Positions 1-6,529 are shown, numbered from the stretch's first letter. The stretch is 8,519 nt of DNA from Microbacterium sp. (GCF_003248605.1 NZ_QFPF01000113.1:1-8519); one strand, 5' to 3'. Numbers and translations are program-made. Notes: a model not told the origin generated them from the sequence alone.

Positions 1-501
1 TGCGGCGAAGTACGCGGCCGCGGTGGCAGGGGTGGCCTCGGCCGAAGCTGAGGTCATGGCGGTGCTGGCCGAGGCGCAGGCGGTGGGGTTGGAACGGGTC
101 GCGGAGATCCCCCGCTCCGCCGGCCGCGAAGCCGAACTACCCTTGCGGGCACTGGCCGCGGAGCTGGGGGCGTGTGCGCGGCAACCCGATCGTTCGGTAC
201 AGCGGCGGATGAACGACGCCCACACCCTCGTGAACCGGTTCGCGGCGTCGTTCGAGGCGCTGGCCGCGGGTGTCGTGTCGGTCGGGCATGTGCGGGCGAT
301 CGTGGAACACGGGGTGAAACTCACCGACCCGGAGGTGCGCGCCGCGTTCGAGGTTGAGGCGTTGGAGCGGGCCGCGTCCACCACACCCGGGCGGCTCGGA
401 CCGCAACTCGCACGGCTGGTGGAGCAGGTGCAGCCGACGACGTTCGCGGAGCGGCATCAGGTCGCGCGCAAGAGCGGCGGGGTGTGGGTGCGGGACGTCG
501 A

Positions 502-539
502 AGACGGAATGAGCGAACTCAGACGGAATGAGCGAACTC
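502..539 (+). repeat. Perfect 19-bp tandem duplication that causes the frameshift
   Basis: The unit agacggaatgagcgaactc occurs at 502-520 and again at 521-539 with no mismatch. The bases just outside differ from the unit (a at 501 against c at 520; c at 540 against a at 521), so the repeat is exactly two units. Nineteen bases is not a multiple of three, so the insertion shifts the frame by one. The ATG at 509 in copy one and the ATG at 528 in copy two are the same ancestral methionine. Such a duplication can revert by slippage or recombination, although 19 bp is short for efficient RecA-dependent recombination. Confidence 0.95.
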
Positions 540-1337
540 CTCCTCCGGGGCCCGGCGGTACCGGTGCACGGCATCCACGACATGATCACCCACATCGCCC
601 GCGACGTCCTCAACACCGCACACGCCGCCCAAACCGCGGACGCGGCCGAAGCCGCGGACGCCGCCGAGGTCGAGGGCGAGGACGCCGCCGAGGCCGAGGG
701 TGACGGAGTCCCGGTGGATTCTCGGACCCTGGATCAGGTGCGTGCCGACGTGCTCATGGAGATGGTCCTCACCCACCGCATCGACCCCCAGACCGGTGAA
801 GGGCTCGGCGACGGACACGGCGGACTCGCCTCCATCCGCGCAACCGTCAACGTCACCGTCCCCGCCCTCGCACTCGCCGGCGTGACCGATGACCCCGCAG
901 AGCTCGTCGGACGCACCCCGATTGACCTCGACACCGCGAGGATCCTCGCCGCCTCGGTACCCGGATGGGAACGCGTACTCGCCGACCCCATCACCGGCGG
1001 AGTCCTCGCCGTCGACAGATACACAAGATCCGCAGACCTCACCCGACATCTGAGGGTGAGGGATCCGCACTGCAGATTCCCGGGCTGCCGCATGCCCACC
1101 CATCGGTGCGATATGGATCATGGTGAGGATTTTGCCCTCGGCGGAGCCACCGACCACAGAAACCTCTGCGCGCTCTGTCGACGACATCACACTCTGAAGG
1201 GTGAGACGCCCTGGCGGGTGAAACACCACCCCGGCGGAGTCATCGAATGGATATCCCCCGGCGGACTCCACTACACAGACACCCCACCACCGGTCACCAT
1301 CGGATTCATGCCCGACCTTGAGGACGCACCCTTCTGA
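528..1337 (+). CDS. HNH endonuclease domain fragment (3' part of the broken DUF222-HNH gene)
   Basis: This 269-residue open frame begins at an ATG inside the second copy of the 19-bp duplication. If translated alone it would be the C-terminal half of the DUF222-HNH protein. Residues about 1-30 continue DUF222, 31-62 form an Ala/Glu/Asp-rich linker, and 63-175 resemble the family's middle region (SRTLDQVRADVL). Residues 182-224 are a complete HNH nuclease module: zinc-type cysteines at 182, 187, 214 and 217, DMDH at 195-198, the HRN at 210-212, and a His pair at 220-221. The nuclease residues therefore look intact. No convincing ribosome binding site precedes the ATG, so independent expression is doubtful. 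Translation might still reach it by reinitiation. I list it because an automatic annotation could show it as a separate gene. Confidence 0.6.
   Translation: MSELLLRGPAVPVHGIHDMITHIARDVLNTAHAAQTADAAEAADAAEVEGEDAAEAEGDGVPVDSRTLDQVRADVLMEMVLTHRIDPQTGEGLGDGHGGLASIRATVNVTVPALALAGVTDDPAELVGRTPIDLDTARILAASVPGWERVLADPITGGVLAVDRYTRSADLTRHLRVRDPHCRFPGCRMPTHRCDMDHGEDFALGGATDHRNLCALCRRHHTLKGETPWRVKHHPGGVIEWISPGGLHYTDTPPPVTIGFMPDLEDAPF
636..701 (+). repeat. Degenerate in-frame repeat coding an Ala/Asp/Glu linker
   Basis: Three related units of 18, 24 and 24 bases lie here in the HNH frame (636-653, 654-677, 678-701). They encode ADAAEA, ADAAEVEG and EDAAEAEG. All lengths are multiples of three, so changes in unit number would keep the frame. 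The segment lies between the DUF222 part and the rest of the protein and is probably a flexible acidic linker. Read in the shifted frame of the 5' fragment, the same DNA gives the Arg/Gly-rich junk tail. Confidence 0.6.
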
Positions 1338-1462
1338 ACCGGCGAACTGAGCCTGACGCGGCAAGTCCTGAGCCGGTCGAAGGGCGCACCCTGCTGAGGC
1401 ACGCCTTCGAGCTCGACGCGGACGCGCTCATTCGTGTCGGCGCCCTCTGGGAAGCTGTTGCC
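1338..1462. other. Intergenic region with REP-like motif, hairpin and near-copy of a gene end
   Basis: This 125-bp gap separates two plus-strand genes. It contains cctgagccggtcgaagg at 1367-1383. This matches a short motif (CCTGAGC-GTCGAAGG type) that I know as widely scattered between bacterial genes, where its spurious translation reads PFDRLRT. A weaker relative (11 of 15 matches) sits at 1344-1358. Bases 1377-1386 can pair with 1402-1410 to form a stem of nine pairs with one bulged G and a 15-base loop. It has no T-tract, so it is not a classical terminator. Bases 1382-1397 repeat the last 16 bases of the HNH gene (1322-1337) with 14 of 16 matches, including the TGA. I see no promoter I would defend. 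Confidence 0.4.
1449..1454 (+). promoter_or_regulatory. Ribosome binding site for the YdeI-family gene
   Basis: GGGAAG lies eight bases before the ATG at 1463. It is the only purine-rich, Shine-Dalgarno-like string near this start and supports the choice of this ATG, even though the first 28 codons encode low-complexity sequence. Confidence 0.5.
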
Positions 1463-2113
1463 ATGTCCCCCTCCGCACCCCCGCCGAGCGCGCACAACGC
1501 TAGCGGCGAGAACGCAGACGGCAGCAACGGCATCGGCACCCGCCCGACCCTCGAGAGGCTCGTCGTGGCCGATGCGGCGGCGTGGCGCGCGTGGCTCGAC
1601 ATCCACGAAGACACCTCCGACGGGGTGTATCTCGTGCTGGCGAAGAAGGGCACGACCACACCCACAACCCTCACCTATGCCGAAGCGCTCGACGAAGCAC
1701 TCTGCAGTGGATGGATCGACGGACGCCGCAACCGCATCGATGATGAGACCTTTCAGCAGCACTTCACGCCGCGCCGCAAGACCTCGATGTGGTCGCAGCG
1801 CAACGTCGGCATCGTCGAGGCGCTCATCTCGGAACGCCGTATGCGACCGCGCGGCCGGCGCGAGATCGATCGCGCACAAGCCGACGGCCGATGGGAGCGT
1901 GCGTACGCCGGGCCCGCGACGGCCGAGATTCCCACCGACCTCTCCGACGCGCTGGACGCAGCTCCCGCGGCCGCGCAGCGATTCGCGGCCCTTTCCCGCG
2001 CCGACCGCTACGCCGCCATCCATCAGGTCGTGACCGCACCGAGCGCCCAGACCCGCGCGACGCGTGTGGCACGGCTGATCGCGGGCTGGCACGCCGAGCC
2101 TCCGGCATCCTGA
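1463..2113 (+). CDS. YdeI/OmpD-associated (OmdA) family protein
   Basis: This 216-residue protein is predicted to be soluble, with no signal peptide or membrane segment. Residues 1-28 are Ser/Ala/Asn-rich and probably disordered, and the conserved domain starts near TLERLVVADAAAWRAWL (29-45). Family hallmarks are TYAEALDEALCSGWIDG at 71-87 and FTPRRKTSMWSQRN at 101-114. A charged segment with EIDRAQADGRWE follows, and the C-terminal helix region (about 160-208) ends in ATRVARLIAGWH. Length and motif order fit the family. It is often labelled 'bacteriocin protection' because E. coli YdeI mutants were linked to that trait, but no biochemical activity is established and I would not transfer that role. 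The ATG is supported by GGGAAG at 1449-1454, eight bases upstream. The gene stands alone, tandem to the broken HNH gene and convergent with the amylase-family gene. Confidence 0.85.
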   Translation: MSPSAPPPSAHNASGENADGSNGIGTRPTLERLVVADAAAWRAWLDIHEDTSDGVYLVLAKKGTTTPTTLTYAEALDEALCSGWIDGRRNRIDDETFQQHFTPRRKTSMWSQRNVGIVEALISERRMRPRGRREIDRAQADGRWERAYAGPATAEIPTDLSDALDAAPAAAQRFAALSRADRYAAIHQVVTAPSAQTRATRVARLIAGWHAEPPAS

Positions 2114-2173
2114 GCCGCAAATCCCGCGGAAAGCGGCCGCCAGCCGCGAGCCGCGACCCGCGCGACGAGCTCC

Positions 2174-3835
2174 CTACGTCAGACGCCCGTCCCCCGGCCG
2201 CGATACGCGCAGCCATCGGTACCCGTATGCATCGATCTCGAGGTCGATGCCTGAGCGCCCGTCGAGCGGCATGCGCTCCGGCCCGAACAGATCCACCAGG
2301 CCCGTGCCCTCGGGCTCGGCCGGCAGATCGATGCGCACCGTCGCGGGCACATCGGTGAAGTTGTGCACCGCGACCATCGTGCCCACATCCGCGCTCACGC
2401 TGTGCACGAGCACCCCCGGCACGCCGCCGTCGAGGATCGTCAGCTCACCCCAGCCGAGCTCGGGCGAGATGCGGTAGCGCCCGGTGAGGTCGCGGAAGAA
2501 GTGCAGCAGACTGCCGCGATCGTTGAGCTGATCGGCCACGTTGACGTGCGCGGGCGCGTATCCGTCCCCGGGTGGCGGCGCGACCAGGCGCGAGGCCGTG
2601 GCCGACGAGAACCCGCCCACCGCGCCGTCGGTCCACTGCATCGGCGTCCGCACCACTTGGCGCTTGTCGAGGTCGGCGTTCTCGCCCATCCCGATCTCCT
2701 CGCCATAGAACAGCACGGGGGTGCCGGGCAGGCTGAACATCAGGCTGTACGCCATCCGGATGCGACGCGGATCACCCCGCAGCATCGGCGGCAGACGACG
2801 CACGATGCCCCGGCCGTACACACGCTGGTACTCCTCGGGCGCGAAGGCCTCGAAGACCTCGGCGCGTTCGTCGTCGCTGAGCTTGTCGAGCGTGAGCTCG
2901 TCGTGGTTGCGCAGAAAGTTCGCCCACTGCGACTCACGCGCGATCGCCGGCCGAGCCTGCAGCGCCGCGACCAGGGGTGCGGGGTCGGCCCTCGCGAGCG
3001 AGAGATAGATCGCCTGCATCCCCACGAAGTCGAACTGCATCGTCAGCTCATGCGCGTCGTTGCGTCCGAAATAGTCCAGCTGCTTCTCGTACGGCAGATT
3101 GACCTCGCCGAGAAGGATCGCCTCGCTCGAGCGGCGCTGCATGAACTGGCGGATGTCGCGCAGAAAGTCGTGCGGATCGCCCATATCGGCACCGGTCGGC
3201 ACCTCGAGCAGGAACGGCACGGCGTCGACGCGAAAGCCCGAGATCCCCATCTGCAGCCAGAAGCCGATGATCTTGGCGATCTCGTCGCGCACCTTGGGGT
3301 TCGCGACGTTCAGATCGGGCTGGTGACGGTAGAAGCTGTGCAGGTAGTACTGGCCGCTGCGCTCGTCCTTCTCCCAGATGCTGTCCTCCTCTCCGGGAAA
3401 GACCTCGTTGGGTGCGTGCGCGGGCGGCTCGTCCGTCCACACGTAGTAGTCGCGGTAGGGCGAGTTGACGCTCCGCTTGGCCGAGACGAACCACGGATGC
3501 TTGTCCGAGGAGTGATTCACGACCAGATCGACGATCACCCGCATGCCCCGGTCCTTCGCGGTGCGGATCACCTCGACCAGGTCCCCGTGTGTGCCGAGCC
3601 GCGAATCCACGCCGTAGAAGTCGCTCACGTCGTAACCGTCGTCGCGGTCGGGAGTCGGATAGAAGGGCATCAGCCACAGCACCGTCACGCCCACCTGCGC
3701 GAGGTAGTCGATGCGCTGGGCGAGGCCCTGCAGGTCGCCGATGCCATCGCCGTTCGAATCGACGAACGTCTCGACGTCGAGGCAGTAGACGACGGCGGTC
3801 TTCCACCACAGGTCGCTGGTGTCGGTGATCTTCAC
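2174..3835 (-). CDS. GH13 alpha-amylase family protein, trehalose synthase (TreS)-like
   Basis: This 553-residue cytoplasmic enzyme is of the GH13 (beta/alpha)8-barrel family and closest in pattern to trehalose synthase, which interconverts maltose and trehalose. The TreS-like N-terminus reads YCLDVETFVDSNGDGIGDLQ (17-36). Conserved GH13 regions are DLVVNH at 103-108, GFRVDAV at 200-206 (nucleophile D204), LLGEVN at 241-246 (acid/base E244) and FLRNHDE at 307-313 (D312). LPGTPVLFYGEEIGMG and RTPMQW follow, then a C-terminal beta domain ending in YGYRWLRVSRP. The catalytic triad is complete. The acid/base loop reads GEVNLPYEK where classical TreS, as I remember it, has AEANQWPED. It may therefore be a paralogue with another glucoside substrate. 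The start is a GTG overlapping the stop of the upstream oxidoreductase gene (GTGA), with a strong GAGGAG site eight bases before it, so the two are translationally coupled. Confidence 0.85.
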   Translation of the reverse strand: MKITDTSDLWWKTAVVYCLDVETFVDSNGDGIGDLQGLAQRIDYLAQVGVTVLWLMPFYPTPDRDDGYDVSDFYGVDSRLGTHGDLVEVIRTAKDRGMRVIVDLVVNHSSDKHPWFVSAKRSVNSPYRDYYVWTDEPPAHAPNEVFPGEEDSIWEKDERSGQYYLHSFYRHQPDLNVANPKVRDEIAKIIGFWLQMGISGFRVDAVPFLLEVPTGADMGDPHDFLRDIRQFMQRRSSEAILLGEVNLPYEKQLDYFGRNDAHELTMQFDFVGMQAIYLSLARADPAPLVAALQARPAIARESQWANFLRNHDELTLDKLSDDERAEVFEAFAPEEYQRVYGRGIVRRLPPMLRGDPRRIRMAYSLMFSLPGTPVLFYGEEIGMGENADLDKRQVVRTPMQWTDGAVGGFSSATASRLVAPPPGDGYAPAHVNVADQLNDRGSLLHFFRDLTGRYRISPELGWGELTILDGGVPGVLVHSVSADVGTMVAVHNFTDVPATVRIDLPAEPEGTGLVDLFGPERMPLDGRSGIDLEIDAYGYRWLRVSRPGDGRLT

Positions 3836-4821
3836 GGGGTCGTCTCCTCGAGCGCGTCACGAAGGACGGGCAGGATGCGCTCGCCTGCGGCCGCGAGAAA
3901 CCCTCGCTGATCGCGGCCGACGTGATGGATGTAGACGCGATCGAACCCGAGGCGCACGAGGTCGGCGATCCGGCCAGCGAGGTCGAGCGGATCGTGCGCG
4001 ACGAGCACAGCTCTGCGCAGCTCGGCCTCGTCCGGGTTCTCGGTGCGCGCGTCGAACTGCTCGGGCTGCTCGAGGTCCCACGCGAGCGGCGGCGAGACGA
4101 GGCCGTTGCGCCACTGGTCGTGCGCGAGGGCGTAGGCCTCGGCATCCGTGTCGGCGAAGCTGACATGCACCTGCAGCACGCGGGGGCCGCGGCCGCCGGC
4201 GCCGTTGTAGGCCTCGAGCAGAGCGCTGAGCGCCTCGGGGGCCTGCGCGACGGTCGCGATGCCCTCGGCCCAGGCCGCGGCCCACGCCGCCGTCTCGGGC
4301 GTCACCGCGGTCGCCAGCAGCGGCGGCGGCACGTCGGGCAGGCTCCACACCCGCGCGCGATGCACCCGCACGAGCCCGTCGTGATCCACCTCCTGGCCCT
4401 GCCACAGCCGGCGCATGACGTCGACGCATTCGCCGAGCCGCGCGGTGCGCACGTCCTTCGCCGGCCATTCGTCGCCCGTGACGTGCTCGTTCATCGCCTC
4501 CCCGCTGCCGAGCGCCGCCCAGAAGCGCCCGGGGAACATCTGCTCGAGCGTCGCGAAGGCCTGCGCGACGATGACCGGGTGGTAACGCTGACCGGGAGCG
4601 TTGACCATGCCGATCGAGAACCGCGTCGTGGCGAGAGCCGCCGCGATCCAGCTCAGCGCGAAACCCGACTCTCCCTGGCGGGTCGTCCAGGGCGCCAGGT
4701 GGTCGGAGCACATGGCGCCGTCGAAGCCCGCGGCCTCGGCATCCTGGACGTATCTCAGCAGGTCGCGCGGGGCGATCTGCTCGTGCGAGGCGTGGTACCC
4801 GATGAAGACCATGTGCTCCAC
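3832..4821 (-). CDS. LLM-class flavin oxidoreductase, FGD-like clade (probable TIGR03885 family)
   Basis: This TIM-barrel oxidoreductase of the bacterial luciferase-like superfamily has 329 residues from the GTG at 4821, or 326 from the ATG at 4812, which begins MVFIGYHASHEQ. Neither start has an ideal ribosome site. The sequence aligns along its length with F420-dependent glucose-6-phosphate dehydrogenase (FGD): GYHASHEQ, SDHLAPW at 39-45, RYHPVIVAQAFATLEQMFPGR and GSGEAMNE at 105-112. The FGD active-site residues Glu13, Asp39, His40, Trp44 and Glu109 correspond to E14, D40, H41, W45 and E108 here. The FGD phosphate-contacting Lys198 appears to align with Ala, so the substrate may not be a sugar phosphate. 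The pattern fits TIGR03885, a clade thought to use FMN instead of F420; I infer this from memory. It overlaps the TreS-like gene by four bases and follows the cyclodeaminase-like gene after 54 bases on the same strand. Confidence 0.85.
   Translation of the reverse strand: MEHMVFIGYHASHEQIAPRDLLRYVQDAEAAGFDGAMCSDHLAPWTTRQGESGFALSWIAAALATTRFSIGMVNAPGQRYHPVIVAQAFATLEQMFPGRFWAALGSGEAMNEHVTGDEWPAKDVRTARLGECVDVMRRLWQGQEVDHDGLVRVHRARVWSLPDVPPPLLATAVTPETAAWAAAWAEGIATVAQAPEALSALLEAYNGAGGRGPRVLQVHVSFADTDAEAYALAHDQWRNGLVSPPLAWDLEQPEQFDARTENPDEAELRRAVLVAHDPLDLAGRIADLVRLGFDRVYIHHVGRDQRGFLAAAGERILPVLRDALEETTP
3844..3849 (-). promoter_or_regulatory. Strong ribosome binding site for the TreS-like gene, inside the upstream gene
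   Basis: On the minus strand GAGGAG stands eight bases before the GTG at 3835, within the last codons of the oxidoreductase gene. It fixes the GTG start and shows that the downstream gene has its own strong initiation signal besides the stop/start overlap. Confidence 0.75.
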
Positions 4822-4875
4822 TGTGGCGGCGCGGCGCGCGGGGCGATAGGGCCGTGCGGCGAGCGGGTGCGTCGG

Positions 4876-5511
4876 CTACGATGCCGCGGCGCCGGCGGAG
4901 GTCTCGGCCGCGACCTCGGACGCAGCCAGGCGCGCCGCGGCGATGCGTTCGTCGAAGGCGGCGGCCTCAGCGAGGTCGGACGACATCTCATCGCCCGCGG
5001 TCGCGTGGACCTCAGCGAGATCGACACAGGCGCGCAGGTTGGTCAGGGCTCCGCCGAGACCGGCGGCGAGGGCTTCGGCGGCGACGACGAGGTCGGCCGC
5101 GAGACTCGGGTTGCCGATCGCCGCCATCAGATGCAGTTCGTCGACCAGATCGACGCCGACCCCGCCGAGTCTCTGTGACGACACGGCCGCCGCGACCGCC
5201 GCACGGCGCAGCAGCGGATCGCGAGCGGGACCGCCCGGGTGCGCGAGCGCCTCCCCCAGCTCGGCCGATCTCACGCCGTCCGCCTCGGCGGCCTCGAGCG
5301 CCGCGGCGCGCAGCTCCTGCAGGCGCTGACCGGCAGCATCCGCCCGTTCGTCGCCCCGCGTGTAGGCGGCGACCATGTGCAGCAGCGCCGCGGCGATCGC
5401 CATCATGATCCCACTCGCAGCTCCCCCACCGGGCGCCCCCGTCGGTTCGGCGAGGCGGTCGAGCCAGTGCTCGAGACTGATGGTGGGCCGGATGCGGGCG
5501 TCGTCGTCCAT
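4876..5511 (-). CDS. Cyclodeaminase/cyclohydrolase (FTCD_C) family protein
   Basis: This 211-residue all-helical soluble protein matches the C-terminal domain of formiminotransferase-cyclodeaminase. That domain releases ammonia from 5-formimino-tetrahydrofolate to give methenyl-THF; stand-alone bacterial members such as FchA act on methenyl-THF. The glycine-rich signature APTGAPGGG-type loop is present as EPTGAPGGGAASG at 22-34, followed by the helix MMAIAAALLHMVA. The second conserved segment is GNPSLAADLVVAAEAL at 133-148 and TNLRACVDL at 157-165. Length fits single-domain members. No formiminotransferase domain or other folate gene is nearby, so the substrate is not shown. The upstream in-frame extension toward 5877 runs through the divergent carrier gene and is rejected. 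A GTG at 5520 is a possible alternative start, because GGGAG (5525-5529) is only four bases before it and thirteen before the ATG. The gene stands first in the minus-strand run ahead of the oxidoreductase. Confidence 0.8.
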   Translation of the reverse strand: MDDDARIRPTISLEHWLDRLAEPTGAPGGGAASGIMMAIAAALLHMVAAYTRGDERADAAGQRLQELRAAALEAAEADGVRSAELGEALAHPGGPARDPLLRRAAVAAAVSSQRLGGVGVDLVDELHLMAAIGNPSLAADLVVAAEALAAGLGGALTNLRACVDLAEVHATAGDEMSSDLAEAAAFDERIAAARLAASEVAAETSAGAAAS

Positions 5512-5551
5512 GCGCGTCACGGTACTCCCGCCTGGGGCAGACTTGTACCCG
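5512..5551. other. Very short divergent intergenic region
   Basis: Only 40 bases separate the ATG of the cyclodeaminase-like gene (minus) from the ATG of the carrier gene (plus), and fewer if the GTG at 5520 or the TTG at 5543 is used. Two divergent promoters cannot fit side by side, so at least one must lie in the opposite coding region or give a leaderless message. The best string for the minus strand is TACAAG at about 5545-5550, which lacks the final T of the TANNNT pattern. I do not call a promoter. Confidence 0.4.
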
Positions 5552-6529
5552 ATGACGCACGCGACACCGTGGATGGAGCGGCACCAGGTGCTGCTGTACG
5601 TGGGCGCGCTCGCGCTCGGCGCCGGGTTCGGGATGCTGGTGCCGGCCGCTGCGCGCCCGCTCGAAACCGCCATCACCCCGGTGCTGGCGCTGCTGCTGTA
5701 CGCGACGTTCCTCGGCGTTCCTTTCGCCGAGATCGGCCGTGCGGTGCGCGACCGGCGGTTCCTCACGACGATCCTGATCGTCAACTTCGTGTGCGCCCCC
5801 GCGGTGGCATTCGTCCTGTCGCGATTCGTCGCCGGCGACACCGCGGTGCTCGTCGGGGTGCTGCTCGTGCTCCTCACCCCGTGTGTGGACTACGTCATCG
5901 TCTTCACGGGCCTCGCCGGCGGCTCGCGCGCCCGCCTGCTCGCCGCGACGCCGCTGCTCATGCTGGCCCAGATGGTGCTGTTGCCGCTGTACCTGTGGCT
6001 CATGGTCGGCGACACGTTCGCGGCATCCCTGGATCTGCGCCCCTTCATCGAGGCGTTCGTGCTGCTGATCGTGCTGCCTCTGGGGGCGGCGGTCGCGACC
6101 CAGCTGCTCGCCCGCCGCGTGCGATGGGCGAGGCGAGTGGATGCTGCCGTCACCGCCGCCATGGTGCCGCTCATGATCGCAACCCTCGCGATCGTCGTCG
6201 CCTCGCAGGTGCACGCCGTCGCCGGCTCGTGGGCCGTGCTCATCGCCCTCGTGCCGCTCTACGCGGCGTTCGCCGCGATCATGGCGGGCGTCGGAGCCGT
6301 CGCGGGTCGCGTCGCGCGACTCGATCGACCCGGCCGCACCGCCGTGGTCTTCAGCGGCGTCACCCGCAACTCGCTCGTCGTGCTGCCCCTCGCCCTCGCC
6401 CTCCCCGCGGGCTTCGCCCTCACACCACTGGTCGTGGTCACCCAGACCCTCGTCGAGCTGCTCGTCATGGTGACGATGGTCTGGGCCGCGACGCGGCGAC
6501 CTGCGACCCAGCCCCTCAGTCCCCGATGA
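5552..6529 (+). CDS. Bile acid:sodium symporter superfamily carrier, ACR3/arsenic-resistance-like
   Basis: This integral membrane protein of 325 residues has about ten hydrophobic segments and no signal peptide. The pattern fits the BASS/ACR3 superfamily, whose ACR3 branch exports arsenite and whose other branches import organic anions. The segment VLLVLLTPCVDYVIVFTGLA (about 103-122) holds Cys111 at the place of the ACR3 cysteine after a proline. The late segment GVTRNSLVVLPLALALP (269-285) matches the BASS crossover region, but it lacks the N-N-F-E type Glu that I recall from true ACR3 pumps. Arsenite transport is therefore uncertain. No arsR, arsC or arsenite-linked gene is in the window. 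The chosen ATG has a weak ribosome site; an in-frame TTG at 5543 and an ATG at 5573 are alternatives. It is divergent from the cyclodeaminase-like gene and convergent with the ABC operon, with one base between stops. Confidence 0.8.
   Translation: MTHATPWMERHQVLLYVGALALGAGFGMLVPAAARPLETAITPVLALLLYATFLGVPFAEIGRAVRDRRFLTTILIVNFVCAPAVAFVLSRFVAGDTAVLVGVLLVLLTPCVDYVIVFTGLAGGSRARLLAATPLLMLAQMVLLPLYLWLMVGDTFAASLDLRPFIEAFVLLIVLPLGAAVATQLLARRVRWARRVDAAVTAAMVPLMIATLAIVVASQVHAVAGSWAVLIALVPLYAAFAAIMAGVGAVAGRVARLDRPGRTAVVFSGVTRNSLVVLPLALALPAGFALTPLVVVTQTLVELLVMVTMVWAATRRPATQPLSPR

Larger units (their letters stand above)
1..1337 (+). pseudogene. DUF222 / HNH endonuclease-like gene, 5' partial and frameshifted
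   Basis: This is one ancestral gene now in two frames. The first part is open from base 2 at the window edge, so the true start lies upstream. It encodes an alpha-helical DUF222 region (for example FAASFEALAAGVVSVGHVR) down to VWVRDVEDGMSEL at about base 520. There a perfect 19-bp tandem duplication (502-539) moves the reading frame by one. The old frame then runs through an arginine-rich, meaningless tail to a stop at 701-703. The rest of the family sequence (LLLRGPAVPVHGIHDMITHI onward, then the HNH domain) continues in the other frame to the stop at 1335-1337. Removing one 19-bp copy joins both parts exactly in frame. The family (13E12-repeat proteins) is multicopy in Actinobacteria, and its biological role is not settled. 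The break could be a real mutation, a switchable state, or a sequencing or assembly artefact. Confidence 0.85.

Noticed and set aside
537..703. Arg/Gly/Pro-rich C-terminal tail of the first DUF222 frame
   Set aside because: It is the out-of-frame reading of the acidic linker DNA after the 19-bp duplication, not a real basic domain.
1271..2092. 273-codon minus-strand open frame containing PFDRLRT
   Set aside because: It is antisense to the YdeI-family gene, and the PFDRLRT string is the known spurious translation of the intergenic REP-like motif.
1..2113. HNH nuclease followed by a 'bacteriocin-protection' family gene as a toxin-immunity pair
   Set aside because: The genes are 125 bases apart and share no coupling. 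DUF222-HNH proteins are not known secreted toxins, and the YdeI label does not imply nuclease immunity.
2114..2173. Possible bidirectional terminator between convergent genes
   Set aside because: The 60-base gap has only short GC-rich inverted strings (CGCGG at 2125-2129 with CCGCG at 2144-2148) and no T-tract. Such pairings are expected by chance in this composition.
2363..3910. 515-codon plus-strand open frame
   Set aside because: It lies fully antisense to the TreS-like gene, which has complete GH13 motifs. The predicted protein is His/Arg/Val-rich with no recognisable domain, as is usual for shadows in GC-rich genes.
4877..4882. TACGAT as a plus-strand -10 element
   Set aside because: It includes the stop codon of the cyclodeaminase-like gene, and no plus-strand gene follows for more than 600 bases.
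3922..5178. 418-codon plus-strand open frame
   Set aside because: It is antisense to both the oxidoreductase and the cyclodeaminase-like genes and crosses their junction. No motif or ribosome site supports it.
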